Assembly: GCA_049325055.1 (NCBI GenBank)
Contig: JBMOPB010000024.1
Coordinates: 1-64,000 of the forward strand
From: BRHc4a sp049325055
GTDB taxonomy: Bacteria; Bacillota; Desulfotomaculia; Desulfotomaculales; Desulfocucumaceae
Direction: 5' to 3'
Length of the DNA: 64,000 nucleotides
Below are positions 17,901 to 25,592 of the stretch, in pieces (position 1 is the stretch's first letter; each line of letters starts with the position of its first letter). The translations under genes were made by a program, and so were the position numbers. The notes under the pieces were generated by a model that searched no databases, was not told the DNA's origin, and saw only the letters and a list, made by a program, of their open reading frames with translations.

Positions 17901-18384
17901 CTATGTCCCGGATCTTGTCGCAAAGCCTTATCTGCCACTGGTCCTCAAGTCTTTCCGAAACCCCGGTCAAATCACCCGGCATTATCCCGTAGGATTTAAG
18001 TTCCGAAAGAAACCCGGCCACCACGTCGGTAAATCCTATCTGATCGGCGGCCCTGCCGAAAACCTTGAGTTCCTTTTTCCTGCGCTCTATTATGCTCCTC
18101 AGTATCATCCGCCTGCCAAGGTCGTCTATATGTACCCTGGCGGCTCCCCCCACTTCGTTCAGCACCCTCCAGGCCAGCCTGCGAAAGCTTATCACCTGGG
18201 CCCTTAAGAGCCCCCCGGAAGATGTCCTGGCGGCCAGTTCCATCTCGTTCTGAAATGTTGCCTGCTCGGGAACCAGTAGAATAAGCTGGTTGTCCCGGCC
18301 GTCGGACAGCCTTTCGCATATTTCACTGTAGCAAAGGTGGGTCTTGCCGCTCCCCGCCCGTCCCACTATAAACCTGAGGCTCAA
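14920..18384 (-). CDS. addB: ATP-dependent helicase/deoxyribonuclease subunit B
   Basis: The AddB partner of AddA: inactive UvrD-like helicase fold with an intact Walker A (VGRAGSGKTHLCY) and a C-terminal nuclease with DYKSGYKD and a [4Fe-4S] staple made of CPFAHF upstream and CRFCKYKAVC near the end. I choose TTG at 18384 (about 1154 aa), because family members begin within a few residues of the LRFIVGRAGSGKT strand and GGGGATGTGA precedes it. The open frame extends to an ATG at 18534, but that extension contains the fliY terminator and a dispersed repeat and is unlikely to be coding. AddB and AddA form one operon. Confidence 0.93.
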   Translation of the reverse strand: MSLRFIVGRAGSGKTHLCYSEICERLSDGRDNQLILLVPEQATFQNEMELAARTSSGGLLRAQVISFRRLAWRVLNEVGGAARVHIDDLGRRMILRSIIERRKKELKVFGRAADQIGFTDVVAGFLSELKSYGIMPGDLTGVSERLEDQWQIRLCDKIRDIDMIYEEMENHLRGRCIDPDDYLNLLAERIELSPTVCGAEVWMDGFTGFTPREYAVIEKIMLVARRVSVALCAEAKALDKMPGEGHVFYSTAETALKLKRLARDNSVPVEPAVVLKESHRFIPGSSLSYLEKHFFENSVSPYRGRGEVKLVAAAGPRAEVEAAAREIIGLCRDGGYRWRDIAVLVRDIGRYHVLINTVFKDYDIPFFIDHKGSVTHHPLVELIRSSLEVAAGGWGYDPVFRYLKTDLAPVGREEADILENYVLAHGIRGAAWTDGKDWHFKRSSLNGEDRWPGEEQLLEKVNTARRKGLSPLLNFYNRVSGDRCNNARTISEALFDMLVELDVPSRLTEWSARAKAEGDLVLAGEHDRIWGQVVDLLDQVVAAFGEDPLPMDKYAKILESGLTSLRLGLIPPGLDQVTVGSLDRSRSPAVRAALVLGVNDGVFPARPKEEGLLTDMDRTALADKGISLAPGVRRKVFDEQFLVYIALTRASSRLWVSYSMADGEGRSMLPSWVVHRIRQILPDAGEYMVGVEPSGSGDDNLDYVAGSGRTLGYLSSRLREYLTGKESHPLWWDVYNWYLDNLPSGEGIGIIRKGLFQKNIEKRISAGLARSFYGGRLRAGISRIERFNSCPFAHFLTYGLKIRERAHYRLTPPDMGQFFHLALKMFAETVMQSGLDWGDLDSRTVNRMAGAIVDEIAPRLQNEILLSTARYRYMVTRFKRRLARAAVTMADHLRRGRFRPVGLEVKFGPGGVLPPVIINLSGGNELEISGRIDRVDFCRWEKGTHILVVDYKSGYKDMDLAEILYGVNIQLPAYLDVAVAHSELLTGDVGQPGGILYFSVTDPLVITQGPVSEEEAEKLLLKKLKMKGIVLADPDVVRLIDSIMDRHSEIIPVSMTAGGDFYKNSPVATAEQFGILKKHLWRIYREAGEKILSGEVGIEPIKIKGRLPCRFCKYKAVCRFDPALPENRPRIPPRIDDELIWERMSLIPEVDAHE

Positions 18385-18403
18385 AAAATCACATCCCCGG
18401 ATT

Positions 18404-18422
18404 ATGGATTCTGAATTCTGAC
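18404..18422. repeat. Word-like dispersed repeat, GAATCCAGAATTC family
   Basis: Copy reading GTCAGAATTCAGAATCCAT on the minus strand, in the leader of addB. Other copies: 9947-9965, 23962-23978, 24077-24094, 29087-29116 and 42125-42186. Confidence 0.75.
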
Positions 18423-18493
18423 AGGAAAGTATTACAGTTTTAGGTAATATTATAATTCTACCGCAACGGGAACCATCCTCCAGCGCCGCTGCC

Positions 18494-18529
18494 AAAAAAA
18501 TGCGGGGCCGCCGTATACGGTCCCGCATT
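18494..18529 (-). terminator. Terminator of fliY
   Basis: Stem ATGCGGG(A)CCG.../CGG..CCCCGCAT with a long T run (18500-18494) on the minus strand, 20 bp after the fliY stop. Confidence 0.75.
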
Positions 18530-18549
18530 ATCACCTGGAAAATTTTATA

Positions 18550-19638
18550 TTAACCCTTTAATGACGGGTTAACGAGGTATTTCACCTTGAATCTTCCGTC
18601 CGATAACTCTCCCACCGCCACCACCGTGCCGTTGACAACCATCTCCACTTCCCCGCCGGCACGGGGAACGTCTATAAGCATCCCGGGCTTGAGGGAAGCG
18701 ATGTCTGCCACCCGGCAGTTAATTCTCCCGGACACCAGGGACACCTCCAGAGGAATGTTCATGGCCACGTCCAGTGCCTGCCCGGCGGGAGCGAATCCAA
18801 CCTTTTCCGTCAACGCTGTGGCAGGGGCTTCGGCCACGGGGCCAACTTCCGGCGATGAAACCGGATCTTCCGATGCCTGGGCCTCCCTGGGCGGTTCAAT
18901 TCCCATTTTCCTGAAAAGGTACGCCACCTGTTCCTTGGCCGTTTCAATGCCGGTGAGCTGCATTATGGTGGTATTAAGCAAATCTCCTATGGACAGCTTG
19001 AACTGGACCACCACAACCGGCTCATCGGTGGGCAGAGGGTGGTGATCGGCCTTCACCAGGTCTTTTACATAAACGGTCCTTGGGGGAGTGATCTCTATAA
19101 TCTCGTTAAACATGTCAGACAGGGCTGTGGCCGCTGCCCCGTTCATCTGGTTCATGGCCTCGGAGGCGGCGCTTATGGCCAGTTCATCCACCTCAATTTT
19201 TTCCGGCCTCCCGTCACCGCCCATCATCAGGTCCGCAATAACGGCCACGTCATATTCCCTGATCACCAGAACGTTAAAGCCTTTCAGCCCCCTGGTGAAA
19301 TCAACCTGAATGGTTATATAAGGGGTGTCAAAAGAAGAAAAAACCTTCTCCTGGTATGCAATAAAACTGTTGGGGTTTGATATGTTGACAGGAACTCCAA
19401 GAAGCTCGGAAAGGGGCGTTGACGCCGATCCCATGGTTATATTGCCTATTTCGGAAATAGTGTCCAACTCCTGAAACAGGAGGTATTCCCCCAGGTCTTC
19501 CTCCCTGAGATTGCCCGTTTCCATCTCCCCATGCTGCTTTTCAGTATTATTTAGATCACCGGAATCCTTATTTTCTACAGTTCCGATGGATACCGCACCA
19601 CTTAGCAAAGCGTCTATTTCAGCCTGCGACATGGACAT
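18550..19638 (-). CDS. fliY: Flagellar motor switch phosphatase FliY
   Basis: A 362-aa C-ring protein combining a short N-terminal CheY-P-binding peptide (MSMSQAEIDALLSG), a CheC-type phosphatase region (about 45-245) and a C-terminal FliN/SpoA domain (about 275-355, IPLEVSLVSGRI...). Both CheC active-site motifs of the E-x2-N type remain (SEIGNIT about 60 and SEAMNQM about 155), so it probably dephosphorylates CheY-P at the motor. I chose ATG 19638, preceded by TTGAGGAGTGG; an upstream in-frame ATG (19692) would add 18 unlikely residues. It is isolated from any flagellar operon, with its own terminator. Confidence 0.9.
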   Translation of the reverse strand: MSMSQAEIDALLSGAVSIGTVENKDSGDLNNTEKQHGEMETGNLREEDLGEYLLFQELDTISEIGNITMGSASTPLSELLGVPVNISNPNSFIAYQEKVFSSFDTPYITIQVDFTRGLKGFNVLVIREYDVAVIADLMMGGDGRPEKIEVDELAISAASEAMNQMNGAAATALSDMFNEIIEITPPRTVYVKDLVKADHHPLPTDEPVVVVQFKLSIGDLLNTTIMQLTGIETAKEQVAYLFRKMGIEPPREAQASEDPVSSPEVGPVAEAPATALTEKVGFAPAGQALDVAMNIPLEVSLVSGRINCRVADIASLKPGMLIDVPRAGGEVEMVVNGTVVAVGELSDGRFKVKYLVNPSLKG

Positions 19639-19755
19639 AAAACCACTCCTCAAGCAAGTTGCTAACAAATTGATTATACAGAATTTAGACATTGTTGTAA
19701 CCCATAAAATAAGACAATATTACAAATAAAATTATTTAACTACCCAATACGACAT

Positions 19756-19791
19756 TTTTTTAAAAATAATACACCGTTATAAAAACGGTGT
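19756..19791 (-). terminator. Terminator of the 58-aa membrane protein gene
   Basis: Stem ACACCGTT/AACGGTGT (19771-19778 with 19784-19791) followed on the minus strand by ATTATTTTTAAAA. Confidence 0.65.
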
Positions 19792-19827
19792 ACCTGATGT
19801 CTTATATACGCATTCTAAGGTTATTGT

Positions 19828-20004
19828 TCACTTTCCTTTGCCATTTCTCCTTTTCATTAAAAGAGGCAGTAAAGCCGTCACCACCAGCCCAACCAGTATG
19901 GCATTCGTCCAGTTTATTTCGCCATCAAATCTAATGTATTGTATATAAGCGTTTCCAAAAACGGTAACCAGTGCAACTAGAATAAGCCTGGGATCAAAAC
20001 TCAA
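19828..20004 (-). CDS. Small two-helix membrane protein (58 aa)
   Basis: TTG start at 20004 preceded by AGAGGTGAATTGA. It encodes 58 residues with two hydrophobic segments (about 6-22, LILVALVTVFGNAYIQY, and about 35-50, AILVGLVVTALLPLLM) and a basic tail (KRRNGKGK), as expected for a hairpin membrane protein with cytosolic ends. It lies just downstream of glpX on the same strand and has its own terminator. Function unknown. Confidence 0.6.
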   Translation of the reverse strand: MSFDPRLILVALVTVFGNAYIQYIRFDGEINWTNAILVGLVVTALLPLLMKRRNGKGK

Positions 20005-20056
20005 TTCAATTCACCTCTAACGGTGATTATAACACACATACGGGTTTTGATCCCAG

Positions 20057-21061
20057 TTATTTAGCCGGTAAGTCAAACATCATTTGTCCACCGCTTCCAA
20101 AAACCAGGCTGGCCTTGTATGAAAGCCTGTGAATGGCCTTTATGTACCTTATGGTTTTATTCTTGTACCGCATGACCAGTGAGTGGGTTTCAGCCATGTC
20201 CCCGCCCAGCATGCGTACACCCTTCAGCAATTCCCCGTCGGTGACGCCGGTGGCTGCGAAAATTGCGTCATCTCCCTTTACCATGTCGTCCATATAGAGG
20301 ACTTTATTGGGATCGGTTATGCCCATTTGGGCACAGCGGGCCCTCTCCTGGTCATCCTCGGGCCATAGCCTGGCCTGCATTTCCCCACCCAGGCACTTAA
20401 GTGCGGCCGCAGCGATAACTCCCTCGGGAGCCCCGCCTATGCCGACGCAAAGGTCAATACCGGTTTCCGGAATAGCGGTGTATATCGCAGATCCAACGTC
20501 ACCGTCGCCGATTAGCCTTACTCTGGCTCCGGCTTTCCTTACACCCTCAATTAGTTCCTGGTGGCGGGGGCGGTCCAGTATCATCACGGTGCAGTCCGAC
20601 ACCCGCTTGTTGTTTGCCTTTGCAACAATCTCCAGCGTCTTCTCTATAGGGTCGTCTATATTTATTTTACCCGCCGCCCTTGGCCCCACCGCTATCTTTT
20701 GCATGTACATGTCGGGGGCGTGAAGCAGGTTTCCCCTGTCGGCGATGGCCACCACGGACAGGGCGTTTGGCAGGCCCTTGGCAAGTATGTTGGTCCCCTC
20801 CAGGGGATCAACAGCTACATCGACCTCAGGAGAAAAGGCGTTGCCGACCTTCTCTCCTATATAAAGCATCGGTGCCTCATCCATTTCGCCTTCACCGATC
20901 ACCACAGTTCCGTTTATGGCCACGGTATCAAACATGGCCCGCATTGCATTGGTTGCCGCCCCATCCGCCTCGTTTTTCCGCCCGCGGCCCATCCACTGCG
21001 AGGCTGCCAGCGCCGCCACCTCGGTTACTCTGACCAGTTCCAGGGTAAGCTCCCGGTCCAT
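20057..21061 (-). CDS. glpX: Fructose-1,6-bisphosphatase, class II
   Basis: A 334-aa GlpX-family enzyme that removes the 1-phosphate of fructose 1,6-bisphosphate in gluconeogenesis. Family blocks visible: ASQWMGRGRKNEADGAA near residue 20, VVIGEGEMDEAPMLYIGE (metal/phosphate site, about 54-71), VDPLEGTN (about 83-90) and GIGGAPEGVIAAAA (about 207-220). Length is standard. ATG at 21061 with an AGGAGAG ribosome-binding site. Monocistronic apart from the small downstream membrane gene. Confidence 0.95.
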   Translation of the reverse strand: MDRELTLELVRVTEVAALAASQWMGRGRKNEADGAATNAMRAMFDTVAINGTVVIGEGEMDEAPMLYIGEKVGNAFSPEVDVAVDPLEGTNILAKGLPNALSVVAIADRGNLLHAPDMYMQKIAVGPRAAGKINIDDPIEKTLEIVAKANNKRVSDCTVMILDRPRHQELIEGVRKAGARVRLIGDGDVGSAIYTAIPETGIDLCVGIGGAPEGVIAAAALKCLGGEMQARLWPEDDQERARCAQMGITDPNKVLYMDDMVKGDDAIFAATGVTDGELLKGVRMLGGDMAETHSLVMRYKNKTIRYIKAIHRLSYKASLVFGSGGQMMFDLPAK

Positions 21062-21279
21062 AGATTCACTCTCCTGAAAAATATTTTATCTGAATCCGGA
21101 TATTTATATTGTAGCACATTATAGACTTTGTATGGTCTATTTAAATGTTTTTTTCAAATGTGATACAACAATGCGACAATATTTTGACGTTTTTCGACAT
21201 TCCGATTTTATAGCGGCTGGAGAGCATAAAAATTTAGAAGGAGTCTTGAATCTGATATCGGCTGGATCATAGATGAATT

Positions 21280-21917
21280 CAAGAAGGAAATGAATCTATC
21301 GGTCTGTTGGGAGCCAACTGCGGAGTTGGAGACTGGCAATACATTCTCAGGGCAACAGAGGTCTGTGATACTTACGGTATGGACACTTTGGCCTGCGGAG
21401 CTACGATTTCCATGGTGATGGAAGCATATCAACGCGGGAGGATCAGTTCGGATCAGGTAGATGGCTTAAAACCCTTTTTCGGGGATGGTGAAATACTTGT
21501 AGAACTGCTAATCCGTATGGGTGAGCGGAAAGTGTCGGTGACTTGCTTGCCGAGGGCGCAAAAATAGTAGCCGAGAAACTGGGAGTGCCTGATTTGGCTA
21601 TTCATGTCAAAGGAATGCCTCTGGCTACATATGATCCAGAGGCTGCAAAGGAATGGCTCTTACATACGGCACTTCACCCAAGGGCGCTCACCACATGGTA
21701 TCCCCCACCATGGGGCCGGAGATTGCCGGAGACCGCCTCTCGGTTGAGGGCAAGGGGACGCTGGTACGCGGGGTTCAGCTTAAGATGGCTGTAATCGATT
21801 CCATGGCCCTTTGTTCAAGTATGAACTTTGGCCTTCCCATGGAAAAACAGTTGCAATTATTTCAGGCAGTAACCGGCCTTGAATTTTCTGAAAAAGAGGC
21901 CTGTCTCATCGGTGAGG
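21280..21917 (+). pseudogene. Aldehyde:ferredoxin oxidoreductase pseudogene fragment
   Basis: Three reading frames in succession encode parts of one AOR. The first has LLGANCGVGDWQYILRATEV and DTLACGATISMVMEAY; the second, from about 21543, has LAEGAKIVAEKLG and LAIHVKGMPLATYDP; the third, from about 21653, has SPKGAHHMVSPTMG and CSSMNFGLP, with EACLIGE at the end. The fragment covers roughly the middle third to C-terminal third of a typical 600-aa AOR. At least two frameshifts, no N-terminal pterin/tungsten domain, and loss of homology after about 21917 make it a dead remnant. The intact AOR at 26457 shows what was lost. Confidence 0.85.
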
Positions 21918-21950
21918 TAAAACCCCTTTTTTTCTTAAGTTACCGCTTTA

Positions 21951-22487
21951 TTAAGTCAATCCCTGCCTGATTATAGCATCTTTGTCAGTTTCCAAGTCAT
22001 TGTTCACCTGGTGGTGGAAAATCTCCACCAGGTCATCCGTGTTATATTCGTCTTCATTTATTTTCAGCTGGCTTACCACCGACTTTACGCCCCTGGCCCT
22101 GGATGCCGCCCTTATGGCCGCCTTTTCTTCATCAGGACCGTTGACGGACCCAACCAGGAAAACATTCCCTTTAACGCTTTTCGCCCCCACATGGCGCAGG
22201 TTTACTCCCGGGTCGGCGTTCAGTTCCTCGGTCACCTCTTCAACAACGTCTTCGTCTATTATTGAGCCGTCGGTGCTTATAGACACGCCGTTGTCAAGGC
22301 CTTTAAGCCCGTTTATTCCTGATAGAATCTGGTCCACCTGTTCCTTTTCAGAGAGGGTGTCAACAATGCCGGTTACCTGCGCCACCCCGTCGTTCACCCT
22401 GACCTTTAAACCGTAATTCCGGGTTCTGATATCCGAATCCAGCCTCTCCCGGGCCATCCTCTCCAGATTCCGGTCCAAAGACATCAA
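21951..22487 (-). CDS. BON-domain protein
   Basis: A 178-aa protein with a clear BON domain (about 8-75: LRVNDGVAQVTGIVDTLSEK-like pattern) and a second diverged one (about 80-150: LNADPGVNLRHVGAKSVKGNVFLVG...). BON domains are associated with membranes, osmotic shock proteins and channels. There is no signal peptide, so it is predicted cytosolic. The last about 25 residues are acidic and hydrophilic. Function unknown; the ATG pair at 22487 is preceded by GGAGAGGAGCG. Confidence 0.75.
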   Translation of the reverse strand: MMSLDRNLERMARERLDSDIRTRNYGLKVRVNDGVAQVTGIVDTLSEKEQVDQILSGINGLKGLDNGVSISTDGSIIDEDVVEEVTEELNADPGVNLRHVGAKSVKGNVFLVGSVNGPDEEKAAIRAASRARGVKSVVSQLKINEDEYNTDDLVEIFHHQVNNDLETDKDAIIRQGLT

Positions 22488-22713
22488 ACACGCTCCTCTC
22501 CGTTTTTAACTGTTCACCATCTTGATTTTTGCTATGATTTTTACCCAAAACAATTTTTATATACCGGCCTGTTAAAAACAAAAGAGATTATTTTTTACAG
22601 TTTTGCATAATGCCTAAGCCAATATTTGGATATAAAGCCATTATGTATCTGACATAAATAAAATCTTACGTACAACAATATATCTGAACTCTCTACAAAA
22701 AGGGGGAATATGC

Positions 22714-22881
22714 TTGGTACGCGAAGGTCTGGTCCCAACCGTCCTCGGTACCGCGGTTACAGCCACCGGCCTGGCGCTGAAAGGATCAAACCCGGCCCTT
22801 GGCTGGGGAATAGCCGGATTCGGTCTTGCTCACATTCTTCTCGGCGCCATTGACCTGATGGAGCATACCCGTGATTACTAA
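22714..22881 (+). CDS. Small hydrophobic membrane protein (55 aa)
   Basis: TTG start at 22714 with AAAGGGGG 8 nt upstream. The peptide has two glycine/alanine-rich hydrophobic stretches (about 6-22, VPTVLGTAVTATGLAL, and 29-48, LGWGIAGFGLAHILLGAIDL) and ends HTRDY. It probably spans the membrane twice. An overlapping ATG two bases upstream is in another frame and gives a non-hydrophobic product. A strong terminator follows. Confidence 0.65.
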   Translation: MVREGLVPTVLGTAVTATGLALKGSNPALGWGIAGFGLAHILLGAIDLMEHTRDY

Positions 22882-22898
22882 TTTTTGAGAGTTGAGAA

Positions 22899-22929
22899 GG
22901 GAGGGCTAACAGCCCTCCCGCTCTTTTTT
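22899..22929 (+). terminator. Intrinsic terminator
   Basis: Perfect stem GGGAGGGCT/AGCCCTCCC (22899-22907 with 22911-22919) followed by GCTCTTTTTT. Confidence 0.9.
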
Positions 22930-23020
22930 CTGAACAAAAGGGGCTGCCGCCCCTTCGGACGGCATCACGCCCTCAACCCCGCACTGAAGCAAGGGGGCAC
23001 ACCCCATTGAAACCCCCGAG

Positions 23021-23065
23021 TATAGGAAATTATCCATAGAATTCCTTTCAGTATAATTTCCTATA
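23021..23065. repeat. 13-bp perfect inverted repeat
   Basis: TATAGGAAATTAT (23021-23033) and ATAATTTCCTATA (23053-23065) around a 19-nt loop, just after the pabC stop. There is no T tract, so a terminator is doubtful. Confidence 0.6.
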
Positions 23066-23081
23066 TCTTAAAAAACCGGTT

Positions 23082-23918
23082 TTATCCGCTGCCGGAATAA
23101 TTTGTAATTTCTTCCATGACAGCCCGGGTTATATTACCAGGGGTTCCGGTCCCAACGGGCATGTCTGCAATGCGGGTGAGAGGCATCGCCAGCATTAAAG
23201 CGTTGGTTAAAAACGCCTCTTCCGCACCAGCCAGTTCATCAGGGTGCACCGCCCTCTCCTCAACCTCAATTCCTAGGCGGTTGCAGGCCCCTATCACCCG
23301 CCTCCTTGTTACACCCGGCAAAAGCCCGCATTTAACATCCGGGGTGATAACCCTGCCTCTGATCACTATAAAAATATTGCTGACCGACCCCTCGGCCAGT
23401 TCCCCGGAGTTATTCAAAAACAGTGCCTCGTCCCAGCCGGAAGCCCCGGCCTCACGCCGTGCAATTATGTTTTCAAAATAATTAAGGGTTTTATGCCTCA
23501 CCAGGGGCGACCCCTCATTTCTCCTTATAGCGGAAAATCCAGCCGCAAATCCTTTTATATACTGCTCCTCCCCGTAAGGCAGGGGCCTGGCCTGAATGAA
23601 CACCAGCGGCCCCGTTAAAGCCCCGCCGCCGGTAAGGGTCAGCCGCAGTCCACCCCGCTCCATCCCATTCATTTGGGCAGTCCGGCGAATCATATCTTCC
23701 ATTTCCTGGTTCCCGAACGGAATTTTCAGGCCCAGTTCCCCGGCGGATTTGGACAGCCGGATCAGGTGCAGGTCCAGAACAAGGGGCCTGCCACCCTCAA
23801 CCCTGATGGTTTCAAAAATGCCTGCACCGAACAATACCCCCTGGTCACTTACAGGAACGGCTGCATCTTCCGCCCGCACATATTCACCGTTGATGCAAAC
23901 GATACTGCCTATGCCCAT
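23082..23918 (-). CDS. pabC: Aminodeoxychorismate lyase (class IV aminotransferase fold)
   Basis: A 278-aa PLP enzyme of fold type IV. VSDQGVLFGAGIFETIRVEGG starts the family's N-terminal block (the motif spans about residues 23-43); the catalytic Lys is in HKTLNYFENI (about 151), followed by WDEALFLN and EGSVSNIFI. The sequence alone could be a branched-chain or D-amino-acid aminotransferase, but its place after pabA-pabB points to release of pyruvate from aminodeoxychorismate to give p-aminobenzoate for folate. It is separated from pabB by about 200 bp carrying two copies of a dispersed repeat, so its transcription may be partly independent. Confidence 0.85.
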   Translation of the reverse strand: MGIGSIVCINGEYVRAEDAAVPVSDQGVLFGAGIFETIRVEGGRPLVLDLHLIRLSKSAGELGLKIPFGNQEMEDMIRRTAQMNGMERGGLRLTLTGGGALTGPLVFIQARPLPYGEEQYIKGFAAGFSAIRRNEGSPLVRHKTLNYFENIIARREAGASGWDEALFLNNSGELAEGSVSNIFIVIRGRVITPDVKCGLLPGVTRRRVIGACNRLGIEVEERAVHPDELAGAEEAFLTNALMLAMPLTRIADMPVGTGTPGNITRAVMEEITNYSGSG

Positions 23919-23961
23919 GGAAACCGACTCCCTTGTAATTGCTTATACTGAAGATTTACCT

Positions 23962-24094
23962 GGTCAGAATCCAGAATAAAAAAACTAAAACACGGAATGC
24001 AAGAGTGGGACCGCACCCCATCTGCAGATTTTCAAAAAGCTCATCCATACGTTGACTGACTGCTCTCGGGAATGCTATTCTGGATTCTGAATTC
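23962..24094. repeat. Pair of inverted GAATCCAGAATTC-type repeats
   Basis: GGTCAGAATCCAGAATA (23962-23978) and its inverse ATTCTGGATTCTGAATTC (24077-24094) bracket a roughly 100-bp spacer between pabC and pabB. Confidence 0.7.
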
Positions 24095-24125
24095 CACTGT
24101 AATTACTGATTCGAGGTGTTTTTTA

Positions 24126-25592
24126 CTATATTTCTCCCAATCCCAACGCCCTGACCAGTGCCCTGGCCTTGTCCAGGGTCTCAGCATACTCAGCGGCAGG
24201 GTCGGAATCTATGGTTATACCACCGCCTACCTGAAGGTAAATCTGATCAGGGGTGAATACCAGCGTCCTGATAACTATGTTGAGGTCGGCGTCACCATTA
24301 AACCCCAGGTAGCCGATAGAACCACAGTAGATTCCGCGCCTTACCGGCTCTAGCTCCTCAATTATCTCCATGGCCCTTATCTTGGGGGCGCCGGTAATGG
24401 ATCCTCCCGGAAAGGACGCCTTCAGCAAATCAAGAACGTTCCTGCCCTCCTCCAGCCTTCCCACCACGGTGGACACAAGATGAAACACCGTGGGATAATC
24501 CTCCAGCCTGTACAGTTCCGGAACATGAACTGTCCCCGGAACACAAACACGGCCCAGGTCGTTTCTTTCCAGGTCAACTATCATTACCAGCTCGGCCCGG
24601 TCCTTTTCGCTGTTCCACAGCTCCTCCCGCCGCAGACTGTCCTCCGCCTGATTCCTGCCCCTGGGCCTGGTACCCTTGATAGGCCGGGTTTCCACCATGC
24701 CCCCGGTCACCTTCATAAACCTTTCCGGCGAAGCGCTGACCACATGAAGATCACCGCAGTTTATAAAGGCCGCCATCGGGGCCGGGTTGATCTCCCTGAG
24801 CCTTTTGTAAATAACCCAGGGATCCACCTTTCTCGGCAGTCTGAAACGCTGTGACAGGTTCACCTGGAATATGTCCCCGGCGGCGATATACTCTCTTGCC
24901 CTTTCCACAACGGTGCAATAACTGTTACGGTCAAAATCCGAGACCATTTCAGTGACACCGGAATAAGCCGCTTCCGCCGGCGCATTTCCGCAAGATCCGG
25001 AGTCCCCTTTAAATTTGCCGGACCTTATTTTGCCTTCCATCCAGTCCAGACGTTCTGCAGCCCTCAGGGCCGCCCTACCGGGGTCTTCCTCCGGTTTCCC
25101 GGTGGAGGCAACGTAAACCGAACCGGTAACATGATCTATGGCGGCCACCACGTCGTAAAATCCCAGCCAGCAGTCGTATACACCAACGTCGTCCACCGCC
25201 GTCACGGGCAGATCTTCAAGCTGACGGCCCAGATCATAGGAAAAAAAACCAGCGGCGCCGCCGTAAAAGGGAAAGGGGCACTGCACTCCGTCCATTTTGT
25301 ACCGGCTGATGATATCGCTTATAATGTCAAGGGGGTTTCCTTTTCTTGTCTCGATTTGCCCGACCAGGGGGCCATGCCTGTGATCAATTCTTACCTCATT
25401 TCCACGGGAGGTTACAATCATATAGGGGTCCGCCGACATGAGGGAGTATCTGGCCAGCCCTTCCATCAACATGCCGCTGTCCAGAAGTATACTTCCACTC
25501 ATATGGGCAATGCCACTAAAAAGGACGACGGCATCGGGATCAACCTCTATTTTCCTAAGCTGAAACTGCTTCACTTTGAACCCCCCGGGCAC
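24126..25592 (-). CDS. pabB: Aminodeoxychorismate/anthranilate synthase component I
   Basis: A 488-aa chorismate-binding enzyme. The N-terminal lobe (about 1-150) is followed by the catalytic fold with FQVNLSQRF (about 243), the PIKGTRPRG motif (about 309; the Lys form is typical of PabB, whereas TrpE usually has PIAGT), DLERNDLGRVC and GGSITGAPK (about 418). It should aminate chorismate using ammonia from PabA. The apparent GTG start at 25592 overlaps pabA by 38 bp; a second GTG at 25574 with CGGGGGG upstream is an equally good start. A role in anthranilate synthesis as well cannot be excluded. Confidence 0.88.
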   Translation of the reverse strand: MPGGFKVKQFQLRKIEVDPDAVVLFSGIAHMSGSILLDSGMLMEGLARYSLMSADPYMIVTSRGNEVRIDHRHGPLVGQIETRKGNPLDIISDIISRYKMDGVQCPFPFYGGAAGFFSYDLGRQLEDLPVTAVDDVGVYDCWLGFYDVVAAIDHVTGSVYVASTGKPEEDPGRAALRAAERLDWMEGKIRSGKFKGDSGSCGNAPAEAAYSGVTEMVSDFDRNSYCTVVERAREYIAAGDIFQVNLSQRFRLPRKVDPWVIYKRLREINPAPMAAFINCGDLHVVSASPERFMKVTGGMVETRPIKGTRPRGRNQAEDSLRREELWNSEKDRAELVMIVDLERNDLGRVCVPGTVHVPELYRLEDYPTVFHLVSTVVGRLEEGRNVLDLLKASFPGGSITGAPKIRAMEIIEELEPVRRGIYCGSIGYLGFNGDADLNIVIRTLVFTPDQIYLQVGGGITIDSDPAAEYAETLDKARALVRALGLGEI

